In this document: positions 46,591 to 57,446 of the stretch, in pieces
Layout of the letters: each line of letters begins with the position of its first letter
How positions within the stretch are numbered: the stretch's first letter is position 1
DNA from: Pachyseris speciosa
Lineage: Eukaryota; Cnidaria; Anthozoa; Scleractinia; Pachyseridae
Assembly (NCBI GenBank): GCA_016490735.1
Contig: JAEMWC010000197.1
Coordinates: 482,501 to 546,500 of the forward strand
Reading direction: 5' to 3'
Length of the DNA: 64,000 nt
The notes under the pieces: generated by a model
Seen by the model: only the letters and a program-made list of their open reading frames with translations
Database searches by the model: none
What the model was told of the DNA's origin: nothing
Made by a program: the position numbers and the translations under genes

Positions 46591-46887
46591 GTTAGCAATC
46601 ACTCGGAAGTGGAACACAGAGTTGTATAATGGCGCCATTTCACACAAAATCGTTGCTTGGCTAAGCAGACAAAATCCTGAACTGCCTTGATAGCTTGACT
46701 GTTGCTTCCCATGTCCACCGGGAAGCTTCTTCTTCAATTCTTAGCGACACAATATCATCCAGTTATAACGAAGACAGCGCTTGCGAAACCACACATCACA
46801 TGGCTTATCCCTCGCAGACCCGTCCATGATAAAATTATCATATCCAACCAACACATCGCTGTTTTTTAAATATCCAAACGATCATTC

Positions 46888-47295
46888 TTAAGCGGGTTAC
46901 ACACGAAGAAGTTTTCCTTCACAAGTTTTGACTTGAAAAACTATATTTGTTGGTGTGTAAAGAAAAACTTGTGAAGTTTTTACATGACAAGAGCTCTTGT
47001 TCAAAAGCTAGCATTCTAGTTTTTGAACAAGTGCACTTGTCAAGGAAAACTTGACACTTTGCAGAACTTGCTCGTCTGTACGGGTCGACAAGGAAAACTT
47101 GTCTAGTAAATAGTTGTCCGCTTTGTAATTGAATTGCTGGCTACAGTGAATACAAAACTTGTTCATTCGTTCACACCAGCAAATAAAACTTGTGAAGGCA
47201 AAACTTGTCAAGGAAAACTTGTCTAAGAAAACATGAGCAAATGAAAATTGTCAGTGACACTTGTCAAGGAAACTTTGCTCGTGTGTAACCGGCTT
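46888..47295. repeat. Foldback element with repeated AAGGAAAACTTGTC
   Basis: TTAAGCGGGTTACACACGA at the left mirrors CGTGTGTAACCGGCTTTA at the right. Inside, short units such as CAAGGAAAACTTG recur in both orientations. This appears to be a MITE family with internal amplification. Confidence 0.7.
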
Positions 47296-47459
47296 TATCT
47301 GCTCAAACAAAAACTCTCGAGAATTACTCAATTTAGAAGGTGAAACTTCGTGTCTTTGGACGAAGATCTCTTTCAAATAAAGCGTGAAGCACCCTGGTTT
47401 TTGACATTTTCTTGACAGCTTTTTGACAACTTTCTGTCAGTTTTTGAGATATACACATG

Positions 47460-48610
47460 AATTTGATCGGCTTCTGCCCTCGAGTTAGCCTCCCACGCAG
47501 TCGTTTTTAGGGGAATCGTATTTCACCTCCTCCCCACAAACGCCTGCTTTCCCGAAGCCAACATTCCTTTCCCATTGTTTGACTTGCGGGCATCCTAGCC
47601 AATCACGATCGAGCAACTGTCCAGCGATGACAAGTAAAATTAATCCTCATGCGTGCTTCTTTCTCTCGCGAATTTGTAAACGCATCAAAGCGCTCGAGCC
47701 GATTTGTTTTTGAGTAATACGATGTGTTACAAGAGACTTTCAAAATCTGAAAAAGCAAATAAGAATTTAGACATGACCAAGTTAGAAATCTGAAGCATTT
47801 CATCACTCGATCAAACAAATAGTAAACCGACGTGAAATTACCCACTGGATTATTACACATGGTACAACAAGAAAGCTCGATCTCTCATGGTCTCGCATTA
47901 AATCAGATGAAATTCGCCCACACAGCGACCCCAAAACGGATTGGAGAAGCGGTCAGAAGTTATCAAACACCGATGACATAGACTGCGCCAATTCGTACTT
48001 TTTTCTTCAGTTCACGAGAAGCGGACGGTAAAATTATGCAGTTTAGTATTTAGAAGCTCGCTCGATCCACTGCACGTTATGGTCTACCGATGGCAAAGTT
48101 TCCTTCCTCCAAATCACTCAGACTAACCGAAGATACGCCAATACTTCTTAAATAACTGACTTGCCCCTTCATCAAATTTACGAGAGGTGACACAACAGCC
48201 ACAACATGACCAGCGGCGAGGATATCGAAGATTGAAGGCGAAGCTTGCTTGATAAATAAGCGACTTTCCGTAACTAATCGGCATATTGACGAAAATATTA
48301 TCGCTATTTCCTCTCACAAATTCATAAATTCAAGCCAGTTGATAAACATTTCAACAGGAAATTTTGAACGTAGAGCACACGGTGATCAGAGCTTGCTCAA
48401 GCTCTGTCTTTGCAACTATCCCGCGAAAAGCGTCCTGAGGTCAAGGTCAACCTTCCAGAATTTAGCAGGTAAAATGTGATTGGCTAAGCGGCAGGAAAGG
48501 AATGTTGGCTTCGGGTAAGCAGGCGTTAGTGGGGAGGAGGTGAAATACGAGTCCCCTAAAAACGACTGCGTGGGAGGCTACCCTCGAGTGAGAACAGCAG
48601 AAAGCTGAAA
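47460..48610. mobile_element. TIR element, 1.1 kb, non-autonomous
   Basis: Arms of about 150 bp are inverted: GCCTCCCACGCAGTCGTTTTTAGG near 47489 against CCTAAAAACGACTGCGTGGG near 48557, and AGCCAACATTCCTTTCC against GGAAAGGAATGTTGGCT. No protein was recognised inside. Confidence 0.75.
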
Positions 48611-48849
48611 AATTAAGCCTCGTTTTGGCTTAAGTGCCCGTTAACCTGCCTTGAGCCTGCGATCCAATCGAAAACCAGTACGTGGTCAGCGGTCAACTTC
48701 AAAAAACAGCAGACCTCGAGCCCGCGATATGGTTACATCGTACTGGTCAGCGGATACCTTGATTTGACAGGTGTCAATTGACCACAACATGGTTGTCCAA
48801 AGATGTACGCTGTAAACTTGCTGGTCAGCTGGAGTATGGCCGCTACGTT

Positions 48850-49035
48850 GGGTTACTAATAATGGTAATTAATAATGGACCTTGTGGAGTCCAATTAATT
48901 ATTTGGTCAGTAATCATACGAGTGATTTACAAAATCGGACAACCGCGAAGCGGTAGTCCGATTTGTTAATCACGAGTATGATAACAGACAGAATTGGACG
49001 ACACGAAGTCCAGTTACCAATTAATCAAAACTATG
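48850..49035. repeat. Foldback element
   Basis: The centre ATCGGACAACCGCGAAGCGG folds on GTAGTCCGAT. The outer ATGGTAATTAATAATGGAC and GTCCAGTTACCAATTAAT segments are also inverted. Small MITE-like hairpin. Confidence 0.65.
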
Positions 49036-49270
49036 ACAAAATTTGAGAAACGAACTAACCATCGGGTGAGAGTCAAACGGTTACACGTTGTTATGAATTC
49101 TGAAAAATATAACAGTTTACTCAACAAAATGCACAACAACAGCGCGCGCAAAATGACGCGTACTGTCCAATAACACATACATGACGCGCAAACTCTCCTA
49201 TTAGTGCTCAAATCAGGTTGCTGATAACCAATCATGTTCGAGAATTTTGTTATAGTTTTGATTATTATTA

Positions 49271-50650
49271 TTATTGTACCAGACGTAACTAATCGATGAC
49301 ATCAATGACATCAATGAAATCAATGAGTAATCAATAGGTAATCGGTGGCTAATCAGTTGATTAGTCCGGCATTGATTATTGCCGATGATCAATGAGTAAT
49401 CGATGAATAATCGATAGGCCACAAAATTTCAGTCATTTATTAGTCATTGATCGCATTGATAACTCACTGATGACATTGATTAGTCATCGATATAGTCTCG
49501 TGGCTGCACAAACCATACTAAATGGAAAATAAAGAAATAAAAACAACTTCAAGGAACATGAACAGCAAATTGAGCACCGAAAGTCGCGTTCAGTCCTTTC
49601 TAACCCAGTTAAAACCATCATTCTTAATAACTTTCAAAAACTGTAAAATGATCCCGAAACTGCTAGAATCTTTTCTCAACCACTACTGATTTCATTCTTG
49701 AAAACGAGACAGAAATGTAGGCTACTTTCTAGTTAGAATTGCATTCAAAACAAATTTGAGCAACCTGGCACCTTTAAATGCGCGCGCTCGCGAAGCAAAA
49801 CTTGTCATTTAATTCAAAACGCTGACAAAATATCGGATCCTAAGCGATCTGTTAAGGTCATTAATCGTTTCACGTCTACCTCCGCAAATGTTATCTATTG
49901 CATATTAACCTGTACACATCGGCTAAACAGGAAGACGACTAGGTGACCGTTTCCAAGAACACCTACGTAATGTTGAGAAGGATGACAAAGACGCATCCAA
50001 ACCAGTCGCCCAGCGTTTTATTCTCCCTAACCATTCCAAACAACACATGTCGATCTGTGGCCTTTCCCTACATAAAGGTACTGTAATGTTGTTGCCAAAT
50101 ATAGTAAGGCATTATGTTATTAAAAAAGACAGATCCCGGATGGGAGAGCTCGAGGAGTAACTGATGGCGAGTCAATTTGCTTAGTGGCTCAAACCAAACG
50201 ACAACTTTATAGGTATCGGACGGAAAGCCGTAAAAAGTTGCCTTTGATTTAACCTAAAACGACGACATCTGAAGCATCAGACTCATTTACTTCAGTAACG
50301 CGCAGACGATTGCTGTTGAGCCAGACAATGACGGTTCTCCCGTCAAGGCGTTATAGTACTCCTTGCGTAATAAATGTGCAGCATAATAATATATGTGTAA
50401 TCAATGAGTAATCGATGGATAATCAGTAGGTAATCGATGGGTAATCAATAGCATCAATGAATAATCAATGACGTCGATGAGTAATCGATGTCATCGATAG
50501 GTAATCGATAGGCCACAAAATTTCGGGTCATCGATTAATCATCGATTACTCATTGATCATCGCCAATAATCAATGACTAATCAGTTGATTACTCATTGAT
50601 TACCTATCGATTACTCATTGATCATTGATTAGTTATGTCTGGTTATCAGG
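49271..50650. mobile_element. Element whose TIRs are ATCAATGA-type repeats
   Basis: The tips ACCAGACGTAACTAATCGATGA (49275) and the inverse of TTAGTTATGTCTGGTT (50630) match. Each end carries about 200 bp of short GATCAATGAGTAATC-like units in mixed orientation. The roughly 900 bp between them has no recognised gene. Confidence 0.65.
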
Positions 50651-50940
50651 ATATTAATTTATAGATTTATAGCCAAGCCTAAAAGCGGAGCTCGGCGGTT
50701 ATTATCTTATTTACTGGTATTGAGCAACTTCGCGTGGCTTTCCTTGCGCCAATATTTTGTGGTTAGAGCAGTCAACAGGAATTGACCGCGGTTCAAAAAC
50801 CTCAAAACATTAAAACATTACAATTAAACAATACACGACGCCTATGTTTGTTCGAGGATTCTTAAGAAGGTGAAGACAGTACACAAATAAACTTGTACTA
50901 AGCTAGAAAAACTACTAAGCAATTTTGACCAAAATCAATG

Positions 50941-51025
50941 TCCATGGAAAGTAGTATAGTAGTTGGGGGTACCAGATCATAAAATGATCTGTTACCAAAC
51001 CCAAATACTACACTACTTTCCATAT
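50941..51025. repeat. Hairpin near the left edge of element B
   Basis: CATGGAAAGTAGTATAGTAGTTGGG pairs with CCAAATACTACACTACTTTCCAT around a GATCATAAAATGATC centre. A foldback insertion is the simplest reading. Whether it has any link to the element B terminus is unknown. Confidence 0.7.
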
Positions 51026-51365
51026 AATGGCTTCCAACTTTTGATCTCGTATTTTTGATCTCGTATTTTTGATCTCGTATTTTTGGCAATCTATATATTT
51101 TTCCATTTGATGGCTAACCAAATTTTTAAAATGCGTGACTTTCTCGGAAGAATCACCAAGCGTGACATTCTCGGAAAAACAGGGAATCCCCCCGTAAAAT
51201 GAGTCATCATCGCCTATAGCTATAATTCTAAGTCACGAGACGGTCGCATGATCTCTGACCGGCACTGCTGTGCCGTGACGTCATGTTAAAGTAACATGAA
51301 AATAATATCCCAAATAATAGTATAGAATAAGTTGTAATTCAGTAATTCACAATGAATTAAAGAAT

Positions 51366-51890
51366 ATGGGGGAGTTGACATGTCCTTTTTGTGATCAGCA
51401 ATTGGCAGAAGTTGTCAGTAGTGTGGTAGTGTCATGCTGTAGTAATCAGGAAATGTTTAACGATGATGGTAAAAATGTTTGTCTAAATTGTGGTTCCGTC
51501 CATGGTTATGATTATTGTAAAGAGTACGTTGACTTTTATGATAATATGTATAAAATACGACGAAAATCTGTATATCATCGGAAGTACCATATTGAAAATT
51601 TGATGAATAGTATATGTTGTAAGAATGGATTTCAAATTTCTCTAAAAGATAGTGGTAAAATATTAAAAATATTCGAAGAGATAGACAAAGTCCTTCCTTT
51701 AGTGAATAAGAATCGTAAAAGGATGATAAGTACGAAATTTGTCCTTAAGCAAATATTTTTAATGCTTGGTCTTCTTTATGAGAAAGTAATAATTACTAAT
51801 TCGAAAAGAACACTCAAAATTTATAATAAATATTGGGTTGAAATCATGTTATTGATATTTGATAAAATCCAGTTAATAATAAACAAATGA
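51366..51890 (+). CDS. Element B: Zn-ribbon protein, VLTF3-like
   Basis: 174 residues with an N-terminal Zn ribbon: CPFC, a CC pair, then VCLNCGSVHGYDYC. A helical, basic C-terminal half follows with the blocks YHRKYHIENLMNSI and NKNRKRMISTKFVLKQIFLM. This layout matches poxvirus late transcription factor 3-like proteins of large DNA viruses and some Polinton-like viruses. If so it directs late gene transcription in the nucleus or factory. It is convergent with the next gene, 6 bp away. Confidence 0.5.
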   Translation: MGELTCPFCDQQLAEVVSSVVVSCCSNQEMFNDDGKNVCLNCGSVHGYDYCKEYVDFYDNMYKIRRKSVYHRKYHIENLMNSICCKNGFQISLKDSGKILKIFEEIDKVLPLVNKNRKRMISTKFVLKQIFLMLGLLYEKVIITNSKRTLKIYNKYWVEIMLLIFDKIQLIINK

Positions 51891-51896
51891 TATGTT

Positions 51897-52328
51897 TTAA
51901 TATTTGCTACTATTTATAATGCTCCAAATAAAGCCTGATATATGGCCAAGGAGAGGAGAATTTTTTAAACAATGTGTAGTCATGTTTTCAGGTATGACAT
52001 AGCAATATCCATGACCTCTTTGATACTTTGTGAAAAAACGACCATATGCATCGTGAAATGCACTATGTAAATGACAGCATTTGATCTTTCCAAATAATCT
52101 TTCTAATATATATGTAAAGCAACCATTTCCAGGACCAATTAAACCGATTTCTCCATCATATAAATCAAGTATTTCATTTATTGATATCAATTCATTAAAA
52201 TCACTGAAATATAATAATTTGTAAATTATAGCACTTTTTAAAATTTGATCATCAATTGATTGATTCAAACTTTTTACGTTTCTGAAATTTTCTTTCAGGT
52301 AATTTAAAGCAAATTGAGGATTAACCAT
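51897..52328 (-). CDS. Element B: unknown protein with PLA2-like GPGN and HD motifs
   Basis: A 143-residue intact frame from ATG 52328. The middle reads GLIGPGNGCF and then HSAFHDAYGRFF, recalling the calcium loop and His-Asp of phospholipases A2. Only these two motifs support the idea and the spacing is uncertain, so it is a candidate, not a call. It lies between the VLTF3-like gene and fibre 2. The place corresponds to the unknown protein at 12490 in element A. Confidence 0.35.
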   Translation of the reverse strand: MVNPQFALNYLKENFRNVKSLNQSIDDQILKSAIIYKLLYFSDFNELISINEILDLYDGEIGLIGPGNGCFTYILERLFGKIKCCHLHSAFHDAYGRFFTKYQRGHGYCYVIPENMTTHCLKNSPLLGHISGFIWSIINSSKY

Positions 52329-52353
52329 CTATATTAATATGTCACATTATAAT

Positions 52354-53510
52354 TCATTCAAACGTGATGCTGTCATTATCGATGTTGTACCAGTATTCAC
52401 ATAACACATGATGGTGTAGTTTAATATCAGAATCTGATATGACTCTTTCTTTATAAAGTACAAAACAAGCAATTGAACCTTTTAAGCCTGCAATACCACT
52501 GGGTTTAGGTCTCCAAATGTCATTTGATTGGATCCTGTTGATGTTCTTGCGGTAAAATTGGTTAGTTTCTTACCATTACACCAAACACTGGATTTGTTAG
52601 CTCCAGAAGGTACGTCCCAATGAATAGATAAGCAACACCATTTATTTAATTCACCAGCATTAGCTTTTGTTTTATAATCAGCAATTGGTGATTTATTATT
52701 AACAGTATTAGTACCTATAACGATATGATCATTAGTGGTACCTGATACAACTAGATCACCAGATGGTCCAAAAGAAACGAATTTATCGAAGCCTCCATTG
52801 TCATGTCCAAATAAGCCGTTCCTCACCCAATACGAACCGGTAAATTAGTTCAATTTATAAACAATAAAAATATTGACAATGTCCTGACCACCACTTCTCA
52901 CATTTAAATTGATATCACTTATCATCCTTTGACTACCATCGAAATTGAGATAATACCTGTTATTATTTTTGTTTGCTTTAGTGCATAATGTAGGTTGATT
53001 AGCTGAGGTTGTTTGTTGAGCATGATTTTCATACAATGTTTGATCATAAAGTTTAGACACTTTTCTTGTTGAAGAGTCCGTAACAACTTCTGATGGAATA
53101 CCACGATCTATTTTGTATAACGCTGTCCCATATCTCGTGTAGTATTCCCAGAGAAGGGTCTCAGATAATGCATTATATAAGGATAATATCAAAAATTTGG
53201 CACTCACCGCTGAGCTCTCGAATTTTGGAATATCATTAAGGCCGACTATGTCATAACCGTTCATGTCAATGTCGCCCGTCATTTGCCCGCCAGCAGTTTT
53301 GAGAAAAGGGGCCTGGTCAACATAAATTTTGTTGGCAACATCTTTGTTTGCAGTTGGTGCTGCTACATTAGTCAATTTTTTGTTTTCGATATCATGATTC
53401 CCATTTTGTGTCAATTTAAATCCATTTCCATTATCACCTTTATCACCTTTTGGACCTCTGTTACCAGTTCTTATATTATCTTGATTTGGTGAAAAATTGA
53501 ATATACCCAT
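52354..53510 (-). pseudogene. Element B: fibre 2 with lectin-like head, broken
   Basis: It starts with MGIFNFSPNQDN, a single short collagen stub (GPKGDKGDNGNG), then two tail-fibre-like modules (NKIYVDQAPFLK, GGQMTGDIDMNGYDI). The C-terminal half is a LamG/concanavalin A-like sandwich (LNKWCCLSIHWDVPSG, SVWCNGKKLTNF, then GSIACFVLYKERVISDSDI). Lesions: in-frame TAA at 52845-52847 and a one-base frame change near 52490. The first 120 residues mirror the start and repeat region of fibre 1 and the upstream DNA copies the ATPase tail, so it is a duplicate with a new head. Confidence 0.7.
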
Positions 53511-53527
53511 ATAATAATAGATTAGAT

Positions 53528-53606
53528 AACACCATAAAAGTTTCTCTTCACTGCTTTCATTGGCTTGTCAATATAACAGAAGGAATATGGTTTTTATCAT
53601 ATATTT
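53528..53606 (-). pseudogene. Element B: duplicated tail of the ATPase gene
   Basis: This 79-bp stretch encodes the last 25 or so residues of the ATPase (YIDKPMKAVKRNFYGVI) with the stop. It repeats the true ATPase end at 56779-56860. It precedes fibre 2 exactly as the real ATPase precedes fibre 1. Confidence 0.85.
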
Positions 53607-53616
53607 ATTGTTTGGA

Positions 53617-56600
53617 TTAATTTATCACTATCTCTAATTTTATCGCGATATCAAATGCATTTGTATTTGGATGAGAATAATCAATGATCATATATCCTCT
53701 ATTCAATGTTTTGTTTACATTTACTCTTGTTATTCTTCTTGATAAAGAAGATATCCTATATTCAAATATAGTTGTTGGAAAAGTTACGGGTCGAGCATTT
53801 TCTGGTTTATTTTTTATATATAACATACCCGGATATGTTCCTTGAATTATATACATATTTTTAATATAATATCCATCCAAAACAATAAAATACTTACTAC
53901 CGTTCAATAATAACGGTTTTAGAATATTTTTATTGTGACCACTAGAAGCTCCACAAAATCCGCTAATATAATATATATTCTTTTTTATTCGATGACCGTC
54001 TAAATATAGATCACCTCCTAATTTCGGCTGGTAAAGAGAAAAACCACCTAAATCGAGAGCTGTTTCCATAATTACGCCTGTGACACTTGAACGAAAAAGA
54101 TTTAAACCACCGTTATGAATTCTATAGCCATTTAAATTTAAATCACCACCTAATTTTGCTTCTTTTATTAGAAACGTGTTCATATTAATATCATTTAGCA
54201 TTGTTAATTCACCGTTTTGACCATCAAACAAGTTTTTTGATTCATTTGTCAAAGCATGTCTATTCAAATCTAAATCAGTTTGTAATTGTATTTTTTCATT
54301 TACAATTTTATAAGCTTCAACAAAGTCGTAAACACTAGATGGTACATCTACAGCTTCACCATCAATACCATATACAACACAAGGAAGTTTGTACTTGTTG
54401 GGATATGTTGAGTTAGCATTAATATGTATTGTACAATATAAATATTCAGGCGGTGAACTTACTGAAGGTTTTTCAATCCATAATAAATGTCTCGAATGAT
54501 CTTCATTTCTGTTATCAAATTTTCTCTCTGTAGTTCTATAAATTGTAATTCCACCAGTTGCATTGAATGTCACACTACTAAGATTCAGTCCTTCATAATC
54601 AGGAAGTAGCCATTCTATGATGAATGTGTATTTTCCATTTTTTATTGTATACATATTAAATCCAATTCTAGCTCATAAAATATGATTAGCTTCTTTATTC
54701 AAGTCTACATCAATAACCTTTTTTGAAATTATGTGTGGTGAACGAGGTAAATTAATATATCCGTTAACTTTCAAGCCATATTCAGTACTAACTTCATCGA
54801 TATCATTCATCAAATATTTGAAAGCATTCTTTGGATGAGAAGCAGATGAAATATGACTTTTTTCTAATTGATCTAAATTTACGGCATCGGTTTTATTTGT
54901 TCCTTCTTTTAAGTTAATGATTTTATGCCCTCCAAGTTTCATATCCGCCGTCATCACGTTTGTTCCATTGAATAATAAAGTGTTTGCTCTGATAGTTTGT
55001 GAAGCTCGATTTAAAACTCTGAAGTTCACTGCATCAGTTTCATTCGCCACGTCCGCTAAATTCGTCACTTTATTTCCACTCATTGACAAATTTCCATACA
55101 TCGCAGTCGAACCGTCTCGTCGAAGTAAATACTCGTCAGTATATCTTTTTGTAACCGCATCATCTAAATTGACCGGTGGAGCAAGACCTGTAATGGCATT
55201 GTTGTTCATGTTTAGGTCTTGTTGAGCAATCACATCGAGTTTGGTTTGCAGACCTTGGTCCACATATTTTTTGTTGACGGCATTTTCAGCTGGCGTGCTG
55301 TTATCAACGTCTTTCAAATCCTCAATTGCATACCCGGCCATGTTTAGATCGCCCTCAGCTGGGTCGGTTCCATCCCTTTTTAAACAGCTTGCAATTTGAG
55401 AGTCAACGTAGCTTTTGTTTGTGGCGTCGAGAATGTCTTTGGGGTAACCCATAATGGTGATGAGGTTTTCCCCCATGTCCAGGTTTCCTGTCATTACAAC
55501 ACTTCCATCTTTTTTTAACTAAGTCCGATTTGTCAAATTTGGCAATTTGTGTGTCAACGTAAGATTTGTTTACAGCGTCTTGTGGGTTTGAGGGGGTATC
55601 CTGCAGGTTGAGGATTTTGTTTAATTTCATGTCAACATTACCACCAAACGCAACATTGCCGTTTTCAATTTCATAAGCTGGGTCATGGACAAAGTAAGAC
55701 AAATTGGTATGAAAGCCAAAAGCTCCATAAACAATGATATGTGTTTTGGTGTTAGACGCAGGAGCTGTGCTGGAAAGTTCCACCTGTATTGCCGCTTGAC
55801 CACCACTTGTTTTTTCAATTGTAAAAGGCTTCTTCATGTAACCATCAACGTGTTGAGTTTTAGGAAAAGGTTTTTGAAACAACTGTCCCGCATCTCGTAT
55901 ATTTATAGTCGGAAGGAATAAATCAATTGTTGCATTTTGAGGGTTCGAGGGTGAGTAAAACTCAACAACAAAAGTGTACTGACCGTCACTCAAAGATGAA
56001 ACATCAAAACGAATTTTGGATGTGAAGCTACCACTTCGTTTAATGAAAAAAGACAATGATGACTTGTTTATGTGATAAGGTGATTTGTCAAAATTCTCAA
56101 TTTGAAGGTTTTCCACACCTTGAACTGCAGAAGACTTGGATTTGTCTTTTAACAAAAAGGCAAATGGGTTGCGTTGAGAACCTGATGCTGAAAAAACAAG
56201 GTCATCAACATACCCCTTTATGGCTGTATCATTATTTACAGTTGGTGCTTCTACATTAGTCAATTTTCTGTTTTCAATATCATAATTCCCATCTTGTGTT
56301 AATCTAAATCCATTTCCATTATCACCTTTATCACCTTTTGGACCAATTGGACCTCTATCACCTTTATCACCTTTATCACCTTTATCACCTTCATCACCTT
56401 TTGGACCAATTAGACCTCTATCCCCTTTATTACCTTTATCACCTTTTGAACCAGTTAGACCTATATCACCTTTATCACCTTTTGGACCAATTGAACCTCT
56501 GTCACCTTTATCACCTTTATCACCTTTAAGACCAACTGGACCTCTATCCCCTTTATCACCTTTTGGACCATTTGGACCAATTAGACCTATATCGCGTTTA

Positions 56601-56767
56601 TCACCTTTATCACCTTTTGGACCAATTGAACCTCTATCACCTTTATCATCTTTTGGACCAACTGGACCTCTATCACCTTTTGGACCAACTGGACCAATTG
56701 GACCAACTGGACCTCTTTCACCACTTTTTGTATCATCTTGATTAGGTGGAGAATTAAAAACACCCAT
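53617..56767 (-). pseudogene. Element B: fibre 1, collagen plus tail-fibre-like repeats, two lesions
   Basis: From ATG 56767: MGVFNSPPNQDD, about 130 residues of Gly-X-Y collagen rich in GDKGD, an NGNGFRLTQDGNYDIENRKL neck, a beta-rich globular domain, then many modules of the form NKKYVDQ and GDLNMAGYAIEDL, and a C-terminal head. Lesions: an extra base in an A-run (plus strand T-run at 55510-55516), and an in-frame TGA at 54673-54675. The remaining frame is open for more than 1,000 codons in total. It is the likely trimeric host-binding fibre. Confidence 0.8.
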
Positions 56768-56782
56768 ATAATAATAGATTAG
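56768..56782 (-). promoter_or_regulatory. Start-proximal motif of fibre 1 (shared by five genes)
   Basis: CTAATCTATTATTAT directly precedes the fibre 1 ATG. The same 15-nt layout precedes fibre 2 (53511-53525, identical), ATPase (57417-57431, CTAAACTATTTACAT), penton (58320-58334, CTAATGTAATATTAT) and hexon (59373-59387, CTAACACAATAATAT). It is probably a late promoter or initiator element. Confidence 0.6.
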
Positions 56783-57416
56783 ATGACACCATAAAAGTTT
56801 CTCTTCACAGTTTTCATTGGCTTGTCAACATAACAGGAATATGGTTTTTTGGTTGCTTCAATATACTTTTGCTTGTCAATTCCAAGCTCTTGGGAGATAA
56901 AGTTTCTCTCTCTTGTAGATGGAAAATCATAAAGGCAGAAGTGGGTACAATTGAGCCTAACAGATTTTGGACATCCGTAAAATGACTGTGTCAGGTACAG
57001 TACTGAACAATTTTTATGACGACCTTGAATGAAATAGTTTATAATTTGATCTTGTTTTTTATCCGTAACAAAATCATCAAACACAACCAACCGCTGCAAT
57101 TCATTGTCATGAATTTGTTCAACAGGTAAAATTTCATCTTGACTACAAATTAAAACGGGGTAACCAAGATGTTTGCTTATTCTATCCATCACTTGCAGCA
57201 AATATTGATATTTGTCTTGATCCAAGTTTTTGGCGTACAGATGTATTTGATCATAATATACCAACGGTTCCATAATCAAATGCAAAAACAATGTTGTCTT
57301 TTCGGATCCAGAATTTCCAGCCAATAACATTCTAAATGTATCTTTCGGCATATACGGATACAATTGTCTGAAAGACTTGTTTGAATTCTGAATATATCAT
57401 AATTTGGAATTTCCAT
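56779..57416 (-). pseudogene. Element B: packaging ATPase with two lesions
   Basis: The ATPase starts with MEIPNYD at 57416, like its element A homolog. A two-base (AT) length change near 57393 shifts frame, and the rest (57363-56779) is open. Walker B is RLVVFDD and the YLTQSFY motif follows. Walker A reads AGNSGSEKTT, with Glu where the invariant Gly should be (codon near 57310). Both changes would inactivate DNA packaging. Gene order and length agree with element A. Confidence 0.8.
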
Positions 57417-57446
57417 ATGTAAATAGTTTAGATTAGATTTTATCCA

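Noticed and set aside
49271..50640. ATCAATGA microrepeats as a CRISPR array or origin
   Set aside because: Repeats are mixed in orientation and very short; they form the ends of a TIR element.
50941..51025. Terminal inverted repeat of element B
   Set aside because: It is a self-contained hairpin; the right end of element B lies outside the window, so no terminal match can be tested.
56338..56745. Long plus-strand frames rich in Leu, Tyr, His (LYHLYHLYHL)
   Set aside because: They are the antisense of the collagen repeat of fibre 1; the composition is a by-product of the Gly-Lys-Asp codons.
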